Source of the DNA: Paraburkholderia sartisoli
GTDB taxonomy: Bacteria > Pseudomonadota > Gammaproteobacteria > Burkholderiales > Burkholderiaceae
Assembly: GCF_900107685.1 (NCBI RefSeq)
Contig: NZ_FNRQ01000002.1
Location: 744,001 to 808,000, forward strand
Direction: 5' to 3'
Length of the DNA: 64,000 nucleotides
The notes under the pieces are model-generated. The model was not told the origin of the DNA. It ran no database searches and was given only the letters and a program-made list of their open reading frames with translations. Below, one piece after another: positions 1 to 9,280 of this stretch. A program made the translations under genes and the position numbers. How positions within the stretch are numbered: position 1 is the stretch's first letter; each line of letters starts with the position of its first letter.

Positions 1-685
1 CAACGGCATGTCGGCGTTTGCCGACGCGGCGACGGCGTTTCCATCCGGCTTCGCGGCCGGTGGCTCGCAGGCGTTCGACCCGGCTTCAACCGGCAGCGAC
101 GAGCAGCCGCTCGGCTTCGCGCTTGGGCAGATTCACGGCATCTACGTGCTGGCGCAGAACGCGCAGGGGCTTGTGATCGTCGATATGCACGCCGCGCACG
201 AGCGCATCCTGTACGAGCAGTTCAAGCATGCGCTGTCCGACCGGACGATTGCCGTGCAACCGCTGCTCATCCCGCTGTCGATGCACGCCGATCCCGTCGA
301 GATCGGCACCGTCGAGGAAGAACGCGCGACGCTCGACGCGCTCGGCTTCGATCTCGCCGTGCTGTCGCCGAACACGCTCGCGATCCGCGCGGTGCCCGCG
401 CTGCTGAAAGACGCCGACCTGCAGGCGCTCGCGCGGGCGGTCCTCGCCGATCTGCACGCGTTCGGCGGCTCGCGCGTGTTGACCGAGCGTCAGCACGAAC
501 TGCTCGGCACGCTCGCGTGCCACCACGCGGTGCGCGCAAACCGGCGCCTCACGCTCGACGAGATGAACGCGCTCCTGCGCCAGATGGAGGCGACCGAACG
601 CGCGGACCAGTGCAACCACGGGCGTCCGACGTGGTATCAACTGACGCTCTCCGACCTCGACCGGCTCTTCATGCGCGGCCAATGA
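1..685 (+). CDS. mutL: DNA mismatch repair protein MutL, C-terminal part (cut by window edge)
   Basis: The reading frame is already open at the left edge and ends at 683-685. This is the MutL dimerisation/endonuclease domain. The segment [12 protein letters not shown] (about 182-217) matches the DQHA(x)2E(x)4E metal-binding motif, ACHHAVRA (about 520-543) matches ACHxAxRA, and CNHGRPT (about 613-633) matches the last zinc-site motif. This indicates MutL of the nicking type, expected in bacteria without MutH. It acts in the cytosol with MutS. miaA follows in the same direction, as in many proteobacteria. The N-terminal ATPase domain lies outside the window. Confidence 0.93.
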   Translation, partial: NGMSAFADAATAFPSGFAAGGSQAFDPASTGSDEQPLGFALGQIHGIYVLAQNAQGLVIVDMHAAHERILYEQFKHALSDRTIAVQPLLIPLSMHADPVEIGTVEEERATLDALGFDLAVLSPNTLAIRAVPALLKDADLQALARAVLADLHAFGGSRVLTERQHELLGTLACHHAVRANRRLTLDEMNALLRQMEATERADQCNHGRPTWYQLTLSDLDRLFMRGQ

Positions 686-737
686 GCGTGCGCATCTCCA
701 CTCGCCCTCGCGCAGAATGCGCCCGATGCGCTCGCAC

Positions 738-1703
738 ATGACGTCACACGAAACCACGCCGATCGCCTGCCTGCTCGGGCCGACCGCATCGGGCAAGACG
801 GCCGCCGCGCTGGCGTTCGCGGCGCGACGGCCGGTCGAGATCATCAGCGTCGATTCGGCGCTCGTCTATCGCGAGATGGATATCGGCACGGCCAAACCCA
901 CCGCCGAAGAGCGCACACTCGCGCCGCATCATCTGATCGACATCGTCGATCCGGCCGATGCGTATTCGGCCGCCGATTTTCGTGCGGATACGCTGCGGCT
1001 CGTCGGTGAAATCACGGCGCGCGGGCGCGTGCCGCTGCTGGTCGGCGGCACGATGCTGTACTACAAGGCGCTGACGCAGGGGCTGAACGATCTGCCGGGC
1101 GCCGACCCCGACGTGCGCGCGACGCTCGACGCGGACGCCGCCCGCGAAGGCTGGCCCGCCCTGCACGCGCGTCTCGCGGCGGTCGACCCGGTCACGGCGG
1201 CGCGCCTTGCGCCCAACGATTCGCAGCGCATCCAGCGCGCGCTCGAGGTGTTCCTGCTGACGGGCCAGGCGATGTCGACGCTGCTGGAGGCGCCGGCACG
1301 CATCGACGAAGCCGCGCGGCCCTGGCGCTTCACGCCAGTCGCGCTGGAACCGTCGGACCGTAGCGTGCTGCATGCGCGCATCGAACGGCGCTTCGATGCG
1401 ATGCTCGCGGCGGGCCTCGTCGACGAAGTGCGGCGCCTGCATGCACGCGACGATCTGCATCCCGGGCTGCCTTCGATGCGATGCGTCGGCTACCGGCAGG
1501 TCTGGTCGTATCTCGACGGCGAGACGGACTACGACACCATGCGCGACAAGGGCGTCTTCGCGACGCGCCAGTTGTGCAAGCGCCAGCTTACGTGGCTGCG
1601 CGCGATGCCCGAACGTGTGGTGATCGACTGCTGCGCGACCGATGCGACCCAGCAGGCGCTCGCGGCGATCGAAAGCGTCGTCGGCGACATGGCCGCGCGG
1701 TGA
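738..1703 (+). CDS. miaA: tRNA dimethylallyltransferase
   Basis: MiaA transfers a dimethylallyl group from DMAPP to A37 of tRNAs reading UNN codons. The P-loop GPTASGKT lies about 14 residues in, followed by [16 protein letters not shown], the substrate-binding stretch typical of the family, and by the conserved [12 protein letters not shown] and [14 protein letters not shown] segments. The length of about 321 residues is usual. In-frame ATGs also occur at 717 and 726; 738 gives the N-terminus closest to family members, but no strong ribosome site decides between them. It follows mutL by about 50 bases and is probably cotranscribed with it. Confidence 0.94.
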   Translation: MTSHETTPIACLLGPTASGKTAAALAFAARRPVEIISVDSALVYREMDIGTAKPTAEERTLAPHHLIDIVDPADAYSAADFRADTLRLVGEITARGRVPLLVGGTMLYYKALTQGLNDLPGADPDVRATLDADAAREGWPALHARLAAVDPVTAARLAPNDSQRIQRALEVFLLTGQAMSTLLEAPARIDEAARPWRFTPVALEPSDRSVLHARIERRFDAMLAAGLVDEVRRLHARDDLHPGLPSMRCVGYRQVWSYLDGETDYDTMRDKGVFATRQLCKRQLTWLRAMPERVVIDCCATDATQQALAAIESVVGDMAAR

Positions 1704-1712
1704 CGGCGCAAT

Positions 1713-1749
1713 AAAAAAGCCGCCTGACGGTTCAAGTCAGACGGCTTTT
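1713..1749. terminator. Bidirectional intrinsic terminator between miaA and purM
   Basis: A stem of GCCGCCTGAC (1719-1728) and GTCAGACGGC (1736-1745) with one mismatch is bordered by six A on the left and four T on the right. It lies between two convergent genes and can end transcription of both. Confidence 0.85.
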
Positions 1750-1779
1750 CCTGATTTCCTGAAGCAAAGATCAGCGCTA

Positions 1780-2835
1780 TCAGACCACGACAGTCTGCGC
1801 CTCACCTTCCCTGCTCTGACGCACCGTGCCGATCTTCCACACCTGCTCGCCCGCCGCCGACAGCAAGCCGATCGCCTGCTCAGCGGCGTCAGCCGACACG
1901 ATCACCGCCATCCCGATGCCGCAGTTGAACACGCGATGCATTTCCGCGTCCGCCACGCCGCCGTGCTTCTGCAGCCAGCCGAAGAGCGGCGGCAGCGGCC
2001 ATGCGCGGTGGTCCAGCTCGGCCGTGAGGCCCTCGCGCAGCACGCGCGGAATGTTTTCGACGAGCCCGCCGCCGGTGATGTGCGCCATGCCCTTCACGGC
2101 GATTGTCTGCATCAGCGAGAGCAACGGCTTCACGTAGATGTGCGTGGGCGCCATCAGCGCATCGGCGAGCGAACGGCCGTCGAAATCGGCGTTCAGATCC
2201 GGATTCGCGCGCTCGATGATCTTGCGCACCAGCGAGAAGCCGTTCGAATGAATGCCGCTCGATGCCAGGCCCAGCACCACGTCGCCCGGGGCGATCGTGC
2301 TGCCGTCGATGATCTTGCTCTTTTCGACCGCGCCGACCGCGAAACCGGCCAAATCGTATTCGCCGTCCGGGTACATGCCCGGCATTTCCGCCGTTTCACC
2401 GCCGATCAGCGCACAGCCGGCCAGCTCGCAACCCTGCGCGATACCCTTCACGACCGTCGCCGCGGTACCGACGTCCAGCTTGCCGCACGCGAAATAGTCG
2501 AGGAAGAAGAGCGGCTCGGCGCCCTGCACGAGGATGTCGTTGACGCTCATCGCGACCAGATCCTGGCCGACCGTGTCATGCCTGTTCAGCTGGAACGCCA
2601 GCCTGAGCTTCGTGCCGACGCCGTCGGTGCCCGAAACGAGCACCGGCTCCTTATACTTTTTCGGCACTTCGAACAGCGCACCGAAACCACCGATACCGCC
2701 CAGCACGCCGTCGCGCAAGGTCTTTCTGGCAAAGGGCTTGATCGCGTCGACAAGGGCGTCGCCCGCGTCGATGTCCACGCCGGCGTCGCGATACGACAGG
2801 CCTTGGGCGTCAGGGGCGGATTTCGGTTGATTCAT
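1780..2835 (-). CDS. purM: Phosphoribosylformylglycinamidine cyclo-ligase (AIR synthetase)
   Basis: PurM closes the imidazole ring of FGAM with ATP to give AIR in purine synthesis. The 351-residue protein begins [22 protein letters not shown] and shows the family blocks [49 protein letters not shown] and [14 protein letters not shown]. It is complete and ordinary. It is transcribed away from the membrane protein at 2931, with a short palindrome in the shared upstream region, and converges on miaA. Confidence 0.97.
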   Translation of the reverse strand: MNQPKSAPDAQGLSYRDAGVDIDAGDALVDAIKPFARKTLRDGVLGGIGGFGALFEVPKKYKEPVLVSGTDGVGTKLRLAFQLNRHDTVGQDLVAMSVNDILVQGAEPLFFLDYFACGKLDVGTAATVVKGIAQGCELAGCALIGGETAEMPGMYPDGEYDLAGFAVGAVEKSKIIDGSTIAPGDVVLGLASSGIHSNGFSLVRKIIERANPDLNADFDGRSLADALMAPTHIYVKPLLSLMQTIAVKGMAHITGGGLVENIPRVLREGLTAELDHRAWPLPPLFGWLQKHGGVADAEMHRVFNCGIGMAVIVSADAAEQAIGLLSAAGEQVWKIGTVRQSREGEAQTVVV

Positions 2836-2854
2836 GGGGAAGAGCGGGAAGGTC

Positions 2855-2873
2855 GGTAAAATGCGATTTTACC
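2855..2873. promoter_or_regulatory. Palindrome in the divergent purM / perM-like promoter region
   Basis: GGTAAAAT (2855-2862), a GCG spacer and ATTTTACC (2866-2873) form a perfect inverted repeat 20 bases upstream of purM. Each arm contains TAAAAT, a -10-like hexamer, one per strand, so it may simply be two overlapping promoters. It does not resemble the E. coli PurR operator. An operator role is inference. Confidence 0.4.
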
Positions 2874-2930
2874 CGATGCCGGCCGCGAGGCTGGAATTCA
2901 TCCATTCGGACGATCCCAGGAAAACCCGCC

Positions 2931-4004
2931 TTGCAGCAGAATTCGCCTGTTCTGACGCCGTATCAGCGTCAAGCCTTCATCTGGGTCGCTATCGCGCTCG
3001 GGCTCGGCATCCTGTTGTGGCTGTTGAGCCCGGTTCTCACGCCGTTCCTGCTCGGCGCGATTCTCGCGTACATCCTGCAGCCGGGCGTCGCGTGGCTCGT
3101 GCGCCGGCGCGTACCGCGCGGCCTCGCCGCGCTGCTGATGATCCTGATTTTCGCGTTGCTGATGACAGCGCTCGTCCTGCTCGTGCTCGCCGTCGTGCAG
3201 AAGGAAGGTCCACAGCTGAAGCAGCAGGTGCCGCGGTTTTTCTTGCACGCGCATGACTGGCTGCAACCGAAGCTCGCGCTGCTCGGCGTCCCCGATACGC
3301 TCGATTTCGCGAGCGTGCGCGATCTGGTGATGGGTCAGCTGGAAGGCAGCGCGCAGACGGTCGCGCTCTACGCGTGGACCTCGATCCGCACCAGCAGCAA
3401 CGTGATGATCTCGGTCGTCGGTAATGTCGTGATGGTGCCGCTCGTGCTGTTCTATCTGCTGTACGACTGGAACGCGATGCTTGCGCGCGTCCAGCTCTTC
3501 ATTCCGCGCCGCTGGTACGACAGGACGATCCAGCTCGCCACCGACATGGACCACATGCTCTCGCAGTACCTGCGCGGCCAGTTGCTCGTGATGGGCGTGC
3601 TCGCCGTGTACTATGCGCTCGCGCTCTTCATCGCGGGCTTCGAGATCGCGCTGCCGGTCGGCATCTTCACCGGGCTCGCGGTATTTATCCCGTATATCGG
3701 CTTTGCGACCGGCCTGATTCTCGCGCTCGTCGCCGCCGCGCTGCAGTTCGGCGACTGGTACGGCTTCGGCGCGGTGGCGCTCGTCTATGGCGTCGGGCAG
3801 ATTCTCGAAAGCTTCATCCTGACGCCGCGGCTCGTCGGCGAGCGCATTGGCATGCATCCGCTCGCGGTGATTTTCGCGCTGCTCGCATTCGGGCAACTGT
3901 TTGGGTTTTTTGGCGTGCTGCTCGCGTTGCCTGTCAGCGCGATCCTGTCGGTCGCGCTGCGCGAGATGCGCGCCGGCTATCTGGCCAGCGCGCTTTACAA
4001 GTAA
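2931..4004 (+). CDS. AI-2E / PerM family membrane transporter
   Basis: A 357-residue polytopic inner-membrane protein. Hydrophobic segments lie at about residues 15-80 (two or three spans), 150-175, 205-225, 235-280 and 300-345, the usual pattern of the PerM/YdiK/AI-2E exporter family, and VGERIGMHPLAVIFALLAFG near the C-terminus is the family signature. The substrate cannot be read from sequence. The start is TTG at 2931, with AGGA about ten bases upstream. It precedes hda by 22 bases, so the two are probably one transcript, an arrangement conserved in Burkholderia. Confidence 0.88.
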   Translation: MQQNSPVLTPYQRQAFIWVAIALGLGILLWLLSPVLTPFLLGAILAYILQPGVAWLVRRRVPRGLAALLMILIFALLMTALVLLVLAVVQKEGPQLKQQVPRFFLHAHDWLQPKLALLGVPDTLDFASVRDLVMGQLEGSAQTVALYAWTSIRTSSNVMISVVGNVVMVPLVLFYLLYDWNAMLARVQLFIPRRWYDRTIQLATDMDHMLSQYLRGQLLVMGVLAVYYALALFIAGFEIALPVGIFTGLAVFIPYIGFATGLILALVAAALQFGDWYGFGAVALVYGVGQILESFILTPRLVGERIGMHPLAVIFALLAFGQLFGFFGVLLALPVSAILSVALREMRAGYLASALYK

Positions 4005-4026
4005 GTAACTGACTCCGGTTTTTATT

Positions 4027-4779
4027 GTGCTTCGTCAACTGACGCTCGATCTCGGCACCCCACCGCCATCGACATTCGACAATTTCTTCGCCGGCACCAA
4101 CGCCGAGCTGGTCACGCGCCTGCGTGAGCTCGAAGGCGCGCTCGCCGTCGGCCCGGTCGCCGACCGCACGTTCTACATCTGGGGCGAAACCGGCAGCGGC
4201 CGCAGCCATCTGCTGAAGGCACTGGTCGAGAACGCGCAGCCCGGCTTCGCGCGTTTCGCGAGCCCGCAAAGCGGCCTCGGGGCGTTCGCGTTCGACCCGC
4301 GGGTCGCGCTCTACGCGATCGACGACTGCGACGGCCTGTCGGGCGCGCAGCAGATCGCGCTCTTCAATCTCTTCAACGAGGTGCGCGCGCACCCCACGAG
4401 CGCGCTGGTCGCGACCGGCAACGCCGCGCCGATGGGCCTCGCGGTACGCGAGGACCTGCGCACGCGGCTTGGCTGGGGCCTCGTCTTCCACCTCGCGCCG
4501 CTGCCCGACGAGCGTAAGGCGGCCGTACTCAAGCGCGCCGCGCGCGAACGCGGCATCGCGCTCGCCGACGACGTCCCGGCTTACCTGCTCACGCACTTTC
4601 GCCGCGACATGCCGAGCCTGATGGCGCTTCTCGACGCGCTCGACCGCTTCTCGCTGGAACAGAAGCGCGCGGTCACCCTGCCGCTGCTGCGCGCCATGCT
4701 CGCGTCGCCCGAAAACGGTGCCGACCCCAGAACGGCGCCGTCTTCATCCGCTTCAAGTAAAATGGGCCCTCATGACTAA
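4027..4779 (+). CDS. hda: DnaA regulatory inactivator Hda
   Basis: Hda is a DnaA-like AAA+ protein that, with the sliding clamp, promotes hydrolysis of DnaA-bound ATP after initiation. The GTG-initiated N-terminus LRQLTLDLGTPP contains the clamp-binding QLTLDL. GETGSGRSHLLKAL is a Walker A with R in place of K, and YAIDDCDGL is the Walker B region. The degenerate P-loop is odd for an ATPase; I cannot tell whether it matters. The gene overlaps the downstream HAD gene by 8 bases, implying translational coupling. Confidence 0.9.
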   Translation: MLRQLTLDLGTPPPSTFDNFFAGTNAELVTRLRELEGALAVGPVADRTFYIWGETGSGRSHLLKALVENAQPGFARFASPQSGLGAFAFDPRVALYAIDDCDGLSGAQQIALFNLFNEVRAHPTSALVATGNAAPMGLAVREDLRTRLGWGLVFHLAPLPDERKAAVLKRAARERGIALADDVPAYLLTHFRRDMPSLMALLDALDRFSLEQKRAVTLPLLRAMLASPENGADPRTAPSSSASSKMGPHD

Positions 4780-5458
4780 CCTTGCACTCTTCGACCTCGA
4801 TCACACGCTCATTCCCACTGATAGCGACCACGAATGGGGACGCTTCATGGTGAAGCACGGCATGGTCGACGCCGAAAACTTCGCGCGTGAAAACGACCGC
4901 TTTTTTGCCGACTACAAGGCCGGCCAGCTCGACATTCACGCGTACCTGGTCGCGATGCTCACGCCGCTGTCGAAGTACTCGCGCGCGCAACTGGCCGGAT
5001 TCCACCAGAAGTACATGCACGAAGTGATCAAGCCCGCGATCGTGCCGGCCGCGCTCGAACTCGTGCGCGTGCATCGCGACGCCGGCGACCTGTGCTGCAT
5101 GGTCACCGCGACGAACGAATTCATCACCGCGCCGATCGCCGAAGTGTTCGGCGTCGACAAGCTGATCGCCTGCGAAGCGGAAACCGTCGACGGTCATCCG
5201 CATTCGGACTACACCGGACGGCCTACTGGCACGCCGAGCTATAAAGAAGGCAAGATTGTCCGTACCGAGGCGTGGCTCGCTTCGCTCGGCAAGACATGGT
5301 CGGATTTTGAGCGCAGCTATTTCTACAGCGATTCGCACAACGACATCCCGCTGCTCGAAAAAGTCACCGACCCGATCGCGACCAATCCCGACGACACCTT
5401 GCGCGCCCACGCGCAGGCCAAAGGCTGGCGCATCCTCGAACTCTTTCAACCCACGTGA
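4772..5458 (+). CDS. HAD-superfamily (subfamily IB) phosphatase
   Basis: A phosphoserine-phosphatase-like hydrolase of 228 residues. FDLDHTL gives the nucleophile and acid/base aspartates (motif I), MVTATNEF is motif II, and YFYSDSHNDIPLLE is the DxxxD metal motif. The ATG at 4772 begins MTNLALFDLDHTLI and overlaps the end of hda, so it is preferred to any upstream start. The substrate is unknown; relatives are labelled HAD-IB hydrolase or histidinol-phosphatase. It overlaps the pcnB start as GTGA. Confidence 0.88.
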   Translation: MTNLALFDLDHTLIPTDSDHEWGRFMVKHGMVDAENFARENDRFFADYKAGQLDIHAYLVAMLTPLSKYSRAQLAGFHQKYMHEVIKPAIVPAALELVRVHRDAGDLCCMVTATNEFITAPIAEVFGVDKLIACEAETVDGHPHSDYTGRPTGTPSYKEGKIVRTEAWLASLGKTWSDFERSYFYSDSHNDIPLLEKVTDPIATNPDDTLRAHAQAKGWRILELFQPT

Positions 5459-7068
5459 TCAAAAAATTCATTCGCAAGCTGTTCGGACAGGATCCGGCAC
5501 CCGCTGACGCCCCGAACGCCGGTACCGCGCCTTCCGGGGCAGACAAACCGGCTGGCACCCGCGCCGGCCGCAACGCCGCTGGCGCCGCGGCCGGTCCGGC
5601 CACGAAAGCACGCCGCAAGCCGGCGCGCGCCTCCGGCGCGAAGGCCGTGTCCGACCCGGACGTGCCCGTCATCATCTCGTCCGACATTCACGGCATCGAT
5701 CCATCGCTGATCTCGAAGAACGCGATCCGCGTGACCGAGGGGTTGCAGCAGGCGGGCCACCGCGCGTTCATCGTCGGCGGCGCGGTGCGCGATCTGCTGC
5801 TCGGCATCGCGCCGAAAGACTTCGACGTCGCGACCGACGCCACGCCCGATCAGGTGCAAAAGCTGTTCCGCCGCGCACGCATCATCGGCCGGCGTTTTCA
5901 GATCGTGCATGTGCAGTTCGGCCAGGAAATCATCGAAACCTCGACGTTCCGCGCGCTGGTCGATCCGCCGGCCGCCGACGCCCCGCCGCCGCGCCGCCTG
6001 AAGCGCGACGAACTCGACCGCCGCACCCATGCGGTCGACGCAAGCGGGCGCGTGCTGCGCGACAACGTCTGGGGCGAGCAGCACGAAGACGCCACGCGGC
6101 GCGACTTCACGATCAACGCGATGTATTACGACCCGGCGACGGAGACGGTGCTCGATTACCACAACGGCATGGCCGACATGCGTGCGCGTCTCTTGCGCAT
6201 GATCGGCGATCCGGCCACGCGTTTTCGCGAAGATCCGGTGCGCATGCTGCGCGTCGTGCGCTTCGCCGCGAAGCTCGGCTTCGAGATCGAGGACAACACG
6301 CGCGCGCCGATCGCCGAAATGGCCGACCTGATCAACAACGTGCCGGCCGCGCGTCTCTTCGACGAAATGCTGAAGCTGCTGCTCTCGGGTCATGCGCTCG
6401 CGTGTCTCACGCGTCTGCGCAAGGAGGGCCTGCACCACGGGCTGCTGCCGCTGCTGGACGTCGTGCTCGAACAGCCGCAGGGCGAGAAGTTCATCACGCT
6501 CGCGCTCACCAACACCGACGACCGCGTGCGCGCCGGCAAGCCGGTTTCCCCGGGCTTCCTGTTCGCCACGCTGTTGTGGCACGACATGCAGCAACGCTGG
6601 CAGCAATACGAGGCGAACGGCGAATATCCGGTGCCCGCGCTGCACCGCGCGATGGACGACGTGCTCGACATGCAGACCGAGAAACTCGCGATCCACAAGC
6701 GTTTCTCGTCGGACATGCGCGAGATCTGGGGCCTGCAGTTGCGCCTCGAAAAACGCTCGGGCCGCGGCGCGCTGAAGCTGCTGGAACACCAAAGATTTAG
6801 AGCAGGGTATGATTTCCTCCTGTTACGCTGCGAATCGGGCGAACTCGACGAGTCGGTCGGTCAGTGGTGGACGGATTTCATCGATGGAGACATCGCCGCG
6901 CGCGAAGCATTGCTCGCGCAAGGCGGGAAGGACCGGATGCCCAGAAAACGACGGCGGCGCAGCAGTGGCGCCAGAAGCCGCAAGCCGGGCGATGGAATGG
7001 AGGGCGGCACGACCGCAGGAACGCGTGAAGCCAGCGATGCGAGCCCCGACAGCTCGCACGAAGACTGA
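5455..7068 (+). CDS. pcnB: Poly(A) polymerase I
   Basis: PcnB adds 3'-poly(A) tails that mark RNAs for decay. The GTG start at 5455 overlaps the preceding stop by four bases. After a basic, Ala/Pro-rich N-terminal extension of about 80 residues comes the class II nucleotidyltransferase head: FIVGGAVRDLLLG, then PKDFDVATDATP with catalytic aspartates, then RFQIVHVQFG. RRDFTINAMYYD and the DPVRMLRVVRFAAKLGF block follow, typical of poly(A) polymerases and CCA-adding enzymes. The C-terminal tail from about residue 480 is Arg-rich and low in complexity, as in relatives. Length 537. Confidence 0.94.
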   Translation: MIKKFIRKLFGQDPAPADAPNAGTAPSGADKPAGTRAGRNAAGAAAGPATKARRKPARASGAKAVSDPDVPVIISSDIHGIDPSLISKNAIRVTEGLQQAGHRAFIVGGAVRDLLLGIAPKDFDVATDATPDQVQKLFRRARIIGRRFQIVHVQFGQEIIETSTFRALVDPPAADAPPPRRLKRDELDRRTHAVDASGRVLRDNVWGEQHEDATRRDFTINAMYYDPATETVLDYHNGMADMRARLLRMIGDPATRFREDPVRMLRVVRFAAKLGFEIEDNTRAPIAEMADLINNVPAARLFDEMLKLLLSGHALACLTRLRKEGLHHGLLPLLDVVLEQPQGEKFITLALTNTDDRVRAGKPVSPGFLFATLLWHDMQQRWQQYEANGEYPVPALHRAMDDVLDMQTEKLAIHKRFSSDMREIWGLQLRLEKRSGRGALKLLEHQRFRAGYDFLLLRCESGELDESVGQWWTDFIDGDIAAREALLAQGGKDRMPRKRRRRSSGARSRKPGDGMEGGTTAGTREASDASPDSSHED

Positions 7069-7115
7069 CCGCGTCCGGCACGCGTCGTCGAACGTAAGTC
7101 GCAGGAAGCTATGCC

Positions 7116-7664
7116 ATGACGGTTGCCTATCTCGGCCTCGGCGCGAATCTCGGGGACGCGCGCCAGACCCTGAAAGACGCTGTTGTGTGTCTCGCACAAC
7201 AGCACACCATCGCCGTGCTCGCCAAGTCGAGCATGTATCGCACCGCCCCGATCGACGCGGGTGGCGACGACTATTTCAACTGTGTCGTGAAGATCGACAC
7301 GACGCTCCCCGTGCGCCCTCTGCTCGCGCTGTGTCATACGATCGAGCATCACTTCGGCCGGGAGCGTCCCTTTCGTAACGCACCGCGCACGCTCGATCTC
7401 GACATCCTGCTTTTCGGCGACCACTGCATGGACGAGCCGGATCTGATCGTGCCGCATCCCCGTCTCACCGAGCGTGCGTTCGTGCTCGTGCCGCTCGTCG
7501 AGATCGACCCGACGCTAATCATTCCGCAGCGCGGCCGCGCCGCCTCATTTCTTGAAGCGGTCGCGTCGCAGCGCATCGAAAAAATGAAATCGCCCTGTCA
7601 GTGCCCGGTGCTCGGCGCGCTGACGGGCAGGAAAGCCGAATCGTCCGGAGGCGGTTGCCGATGA
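7116..7664 (+). CDS. folK: 2-amino-4-hydroxy-6-hydroxymethyldihydropteridine pyrophosphokinase
   Basis: FolK transfers pyrophosphate from ATP to the pterin alcohol in folate synthesis. The start MTVAYLGLGANLGD is the classical N-terminus, and RPFRNAPRTLDLDILLFGD is the HPPK signature with its two metal-binding aspartates. VPHPRLTERAFVLVPL is also conserved. 182 residues, slightly long at the C-terminus. It overlaps the downstream kinase by ATGA, so a folK-kinase-panB operon is likely. Confidence 0.96.
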   Translation: MTVAYLGLGANLGDARQTLKDAVVCLAQQHTIAVLAKSSMYRTAPIDAGGDDYFNCVVKIDTTLPVRPLLALCHTIEHHFGRERPFRNAPRTLDLDILLFGDHCMDEPDLIVPHPRLTERAFVLVPLVEIDPTLIIPQRGRAASFLEAVASQRIEKMKSPCQCPVLGALTGRKAESSGGGCR

Positions 7665-8341
7665 ATTCCACACCGCTCACCGTCGTCGCGCCGGATCTGC
7701 GATCGCCGTTCCGCTATCTCGCGATCGAAGGCCCGATTGGCGTCGGCAAGACGTCGCTCGTGCATCGCCTCGCCGAGCGCTGGTCGATGCACGCGATCTA
7801 CGAACGGCCGCAGGAAAATCCGTTTCTCGAGCGCTTTTACCGCGACACGTCGCGCTTTGCGCTGCAGACGCAGCTTCACTTCGCGTTGCAGCGCGCGCAA
7901 CAGGTGCGCGACATCGCACAGGCGTGGTCGGCGGGTACCCCGCTCATCGCCGATTTCATGACGCAGAAGAACGACGTGTTCGCGCGTCTCACGCTGCCCG
8001 ACGACGAATGGCAGCTGTATCGCGCGCTCGCCGCGCGGGTCGACGCGTCGGGGCCGGCGCCGGACATGGTCGTTTATCTGCAGGCGAGCCCGGAGGTGCT
8101 GTTTTCGCGCATCCAGAAGCGCGCGCTGCCGATGGAGCTACAGATTTCCGATGCGTATCTGCGCGCGCTGTGCGACGCATACAATGAATTTTTCTATCAC
8201 TACGACGGCGCGCCCGTACTCACGGTGAACGCTGAACATCTGAATCCGCTCGAATCGGACGCGGACCTTGCACTTCTGATCGGACGCATGGAATCGATGC
8301 GCGGTCGCAAGGAATTCTTTGTCAAAGGCACGTCGCTGTAA
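7661..8341 (+). CDS. Deoxynucleoside kinase
   Basis: A 226-residue member of the deoxyadenosine/deoxyguanosine kinase family (dNK fold). IEGPIGVGKTSLVHRLAERW is the P-loop, ERPQENPFLERFY the substrate-contacting stretch, and DFMTQKND and VYLQASPEVLFSRIQKR the conserved core and lid region. The ATG at 7661 overlaps the folK stop and replaces a longer upstream reading frame that merely runs through folK. Its place between folK and panB is conserved in Burkholderia; specificity cannot be told from sequence. Confidence 0.9.
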   Translation: MNSTPLTVVAPDLRSPFRYLAIEGPIGVGKTSLVHRLAERWSMHAIYERPQENPFLERFYRDTSRFALQTQLHFALQRAQQVRDIAQAWSAGTPLIADFMTQKNDVFARLTLPDDEWQLYRALAARVDASGPAPDMVVYLQASPEVLFSRIQKRALPMELQISDAYLRALCDAYNEFFYHYDGAPVLTVNAEHLNPLESDADLALLIGRMESMRGRKEFFVKGTSL

Positions 8342-8374
8342 GCGGCGTCGCGCTTCTTATTCCCACGGACTGTC

Positions 8375-9190
8375 ATGACCTATTTGCAGGAAACGAGCCG
8401 CAACGCCGTTACCGTGCCGAAACTGCAGGCAATGCGTGAAGCCGGCGACAGGATCGCCATGCTCACCTGCTACGACGCAAGCTTCGCGGCGCTGCTCGAT
8501 CGCGCGGGTGTCGACGTGCTGCTGATCGGCGATTCGCTTGGCAACGTGCTGCAGGGTCATTCGACGACGCTGCCCGTCACGCTCGATGACGTCGCCTACC
8601 ACACGGCCTGCGTGGCGCGGGCGAAGCCGTCCGCGCTGATCGTCGCCGATCTGCCGTTCGGCACCTACGGCACGCCGGCCGAAGCGTTCGCAAGTTCCGT
8701 GAAGCTGATGCGCGACGGCGCGCAGATGGTGAAGCTCGAAGGCGGCGAATGGCTGGCGGATACCATCCGCTTTCTGGTCGAGCGCTCGATTCCGGTGTGC
8801 GCGCACGTTGGGCTCACGCCGCAATCGGTCCACGCGTTCGGCGGCTTCAAGGTGCAGGGCAAGACGGAAGCGGGCGCGAGCCAGTTGCTGCGCGACTCGC
8901 TTGCCGTCCAGGACGCGGGCGCGCAACTGATCGTGATCGAAGCCGTGCCGACGCTGCTCGCATCGGAAGTCACCAGACAGCTGAAAATTCCAACGATCGG
9001 TATCGGCGCGGGGCTCGACTGCTCGGGTCAGGTGCTCGTGCTGCACGACATGCTCGGCATTTTCCCCGGCAAGCGGCCACGTTTCGTGAAGGACTTCATG
9101 CAGGGCCAGACGGGGATTTTTGCCGCGGTCGAGGCGTATGTGCGGGCGGTGAAGGACGGCTCGTTTCCGGGAACCGAGCATACGTTTTGA
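8375..9190 (+). CDS. panB: 3-methyl-2-oxobutanoate hydroxymethyltransferase
   Basis: PanB makes ketopantoate from 2-oxoisovalerate and methylene-THF, the first committed step to pantothenate and CoA. Landmarks are [57 protein letters not shown] and [20 protein letters not shown]. At 271 residues it is full length. It starts 33 bases after the kinase and probably shares its transcript. panC is not adjacent. Confidence 0.97.
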   Translation: MTYLQETSRNAVTVPKLQAMREAGDRIAMLTCYDASFAALLDRAGVDVLLIGDSLGNVLQGHSTTLPVTLDDVAYHTACVARAKPSALIVADLPFGTYGTPAEAFASSVKLMRDGAQMVKLEGGEWLADTIRFLVERSIPVCAHVGLTPQSVHAFGGFKVQGKTEAGASQLLRDSLAVQDAGAQLIVIEAVPTLLASEVTRQLKIPTIGIGAGLDCSGQVLVLHDMLGIFPGKRPRFVKDFMQGQTGIFAAVEAYVRAVKDGSFPGTEHTF

Positions 9191-9280
9191 CGGTGATGGC
9201 GGGTGCGGCGGAGCCGCGCCCCGCTCCGCTGTTCACACCGGCTGGCAAGACCGCTTGCACCCCGTCCCGGTGCTTGCCGT

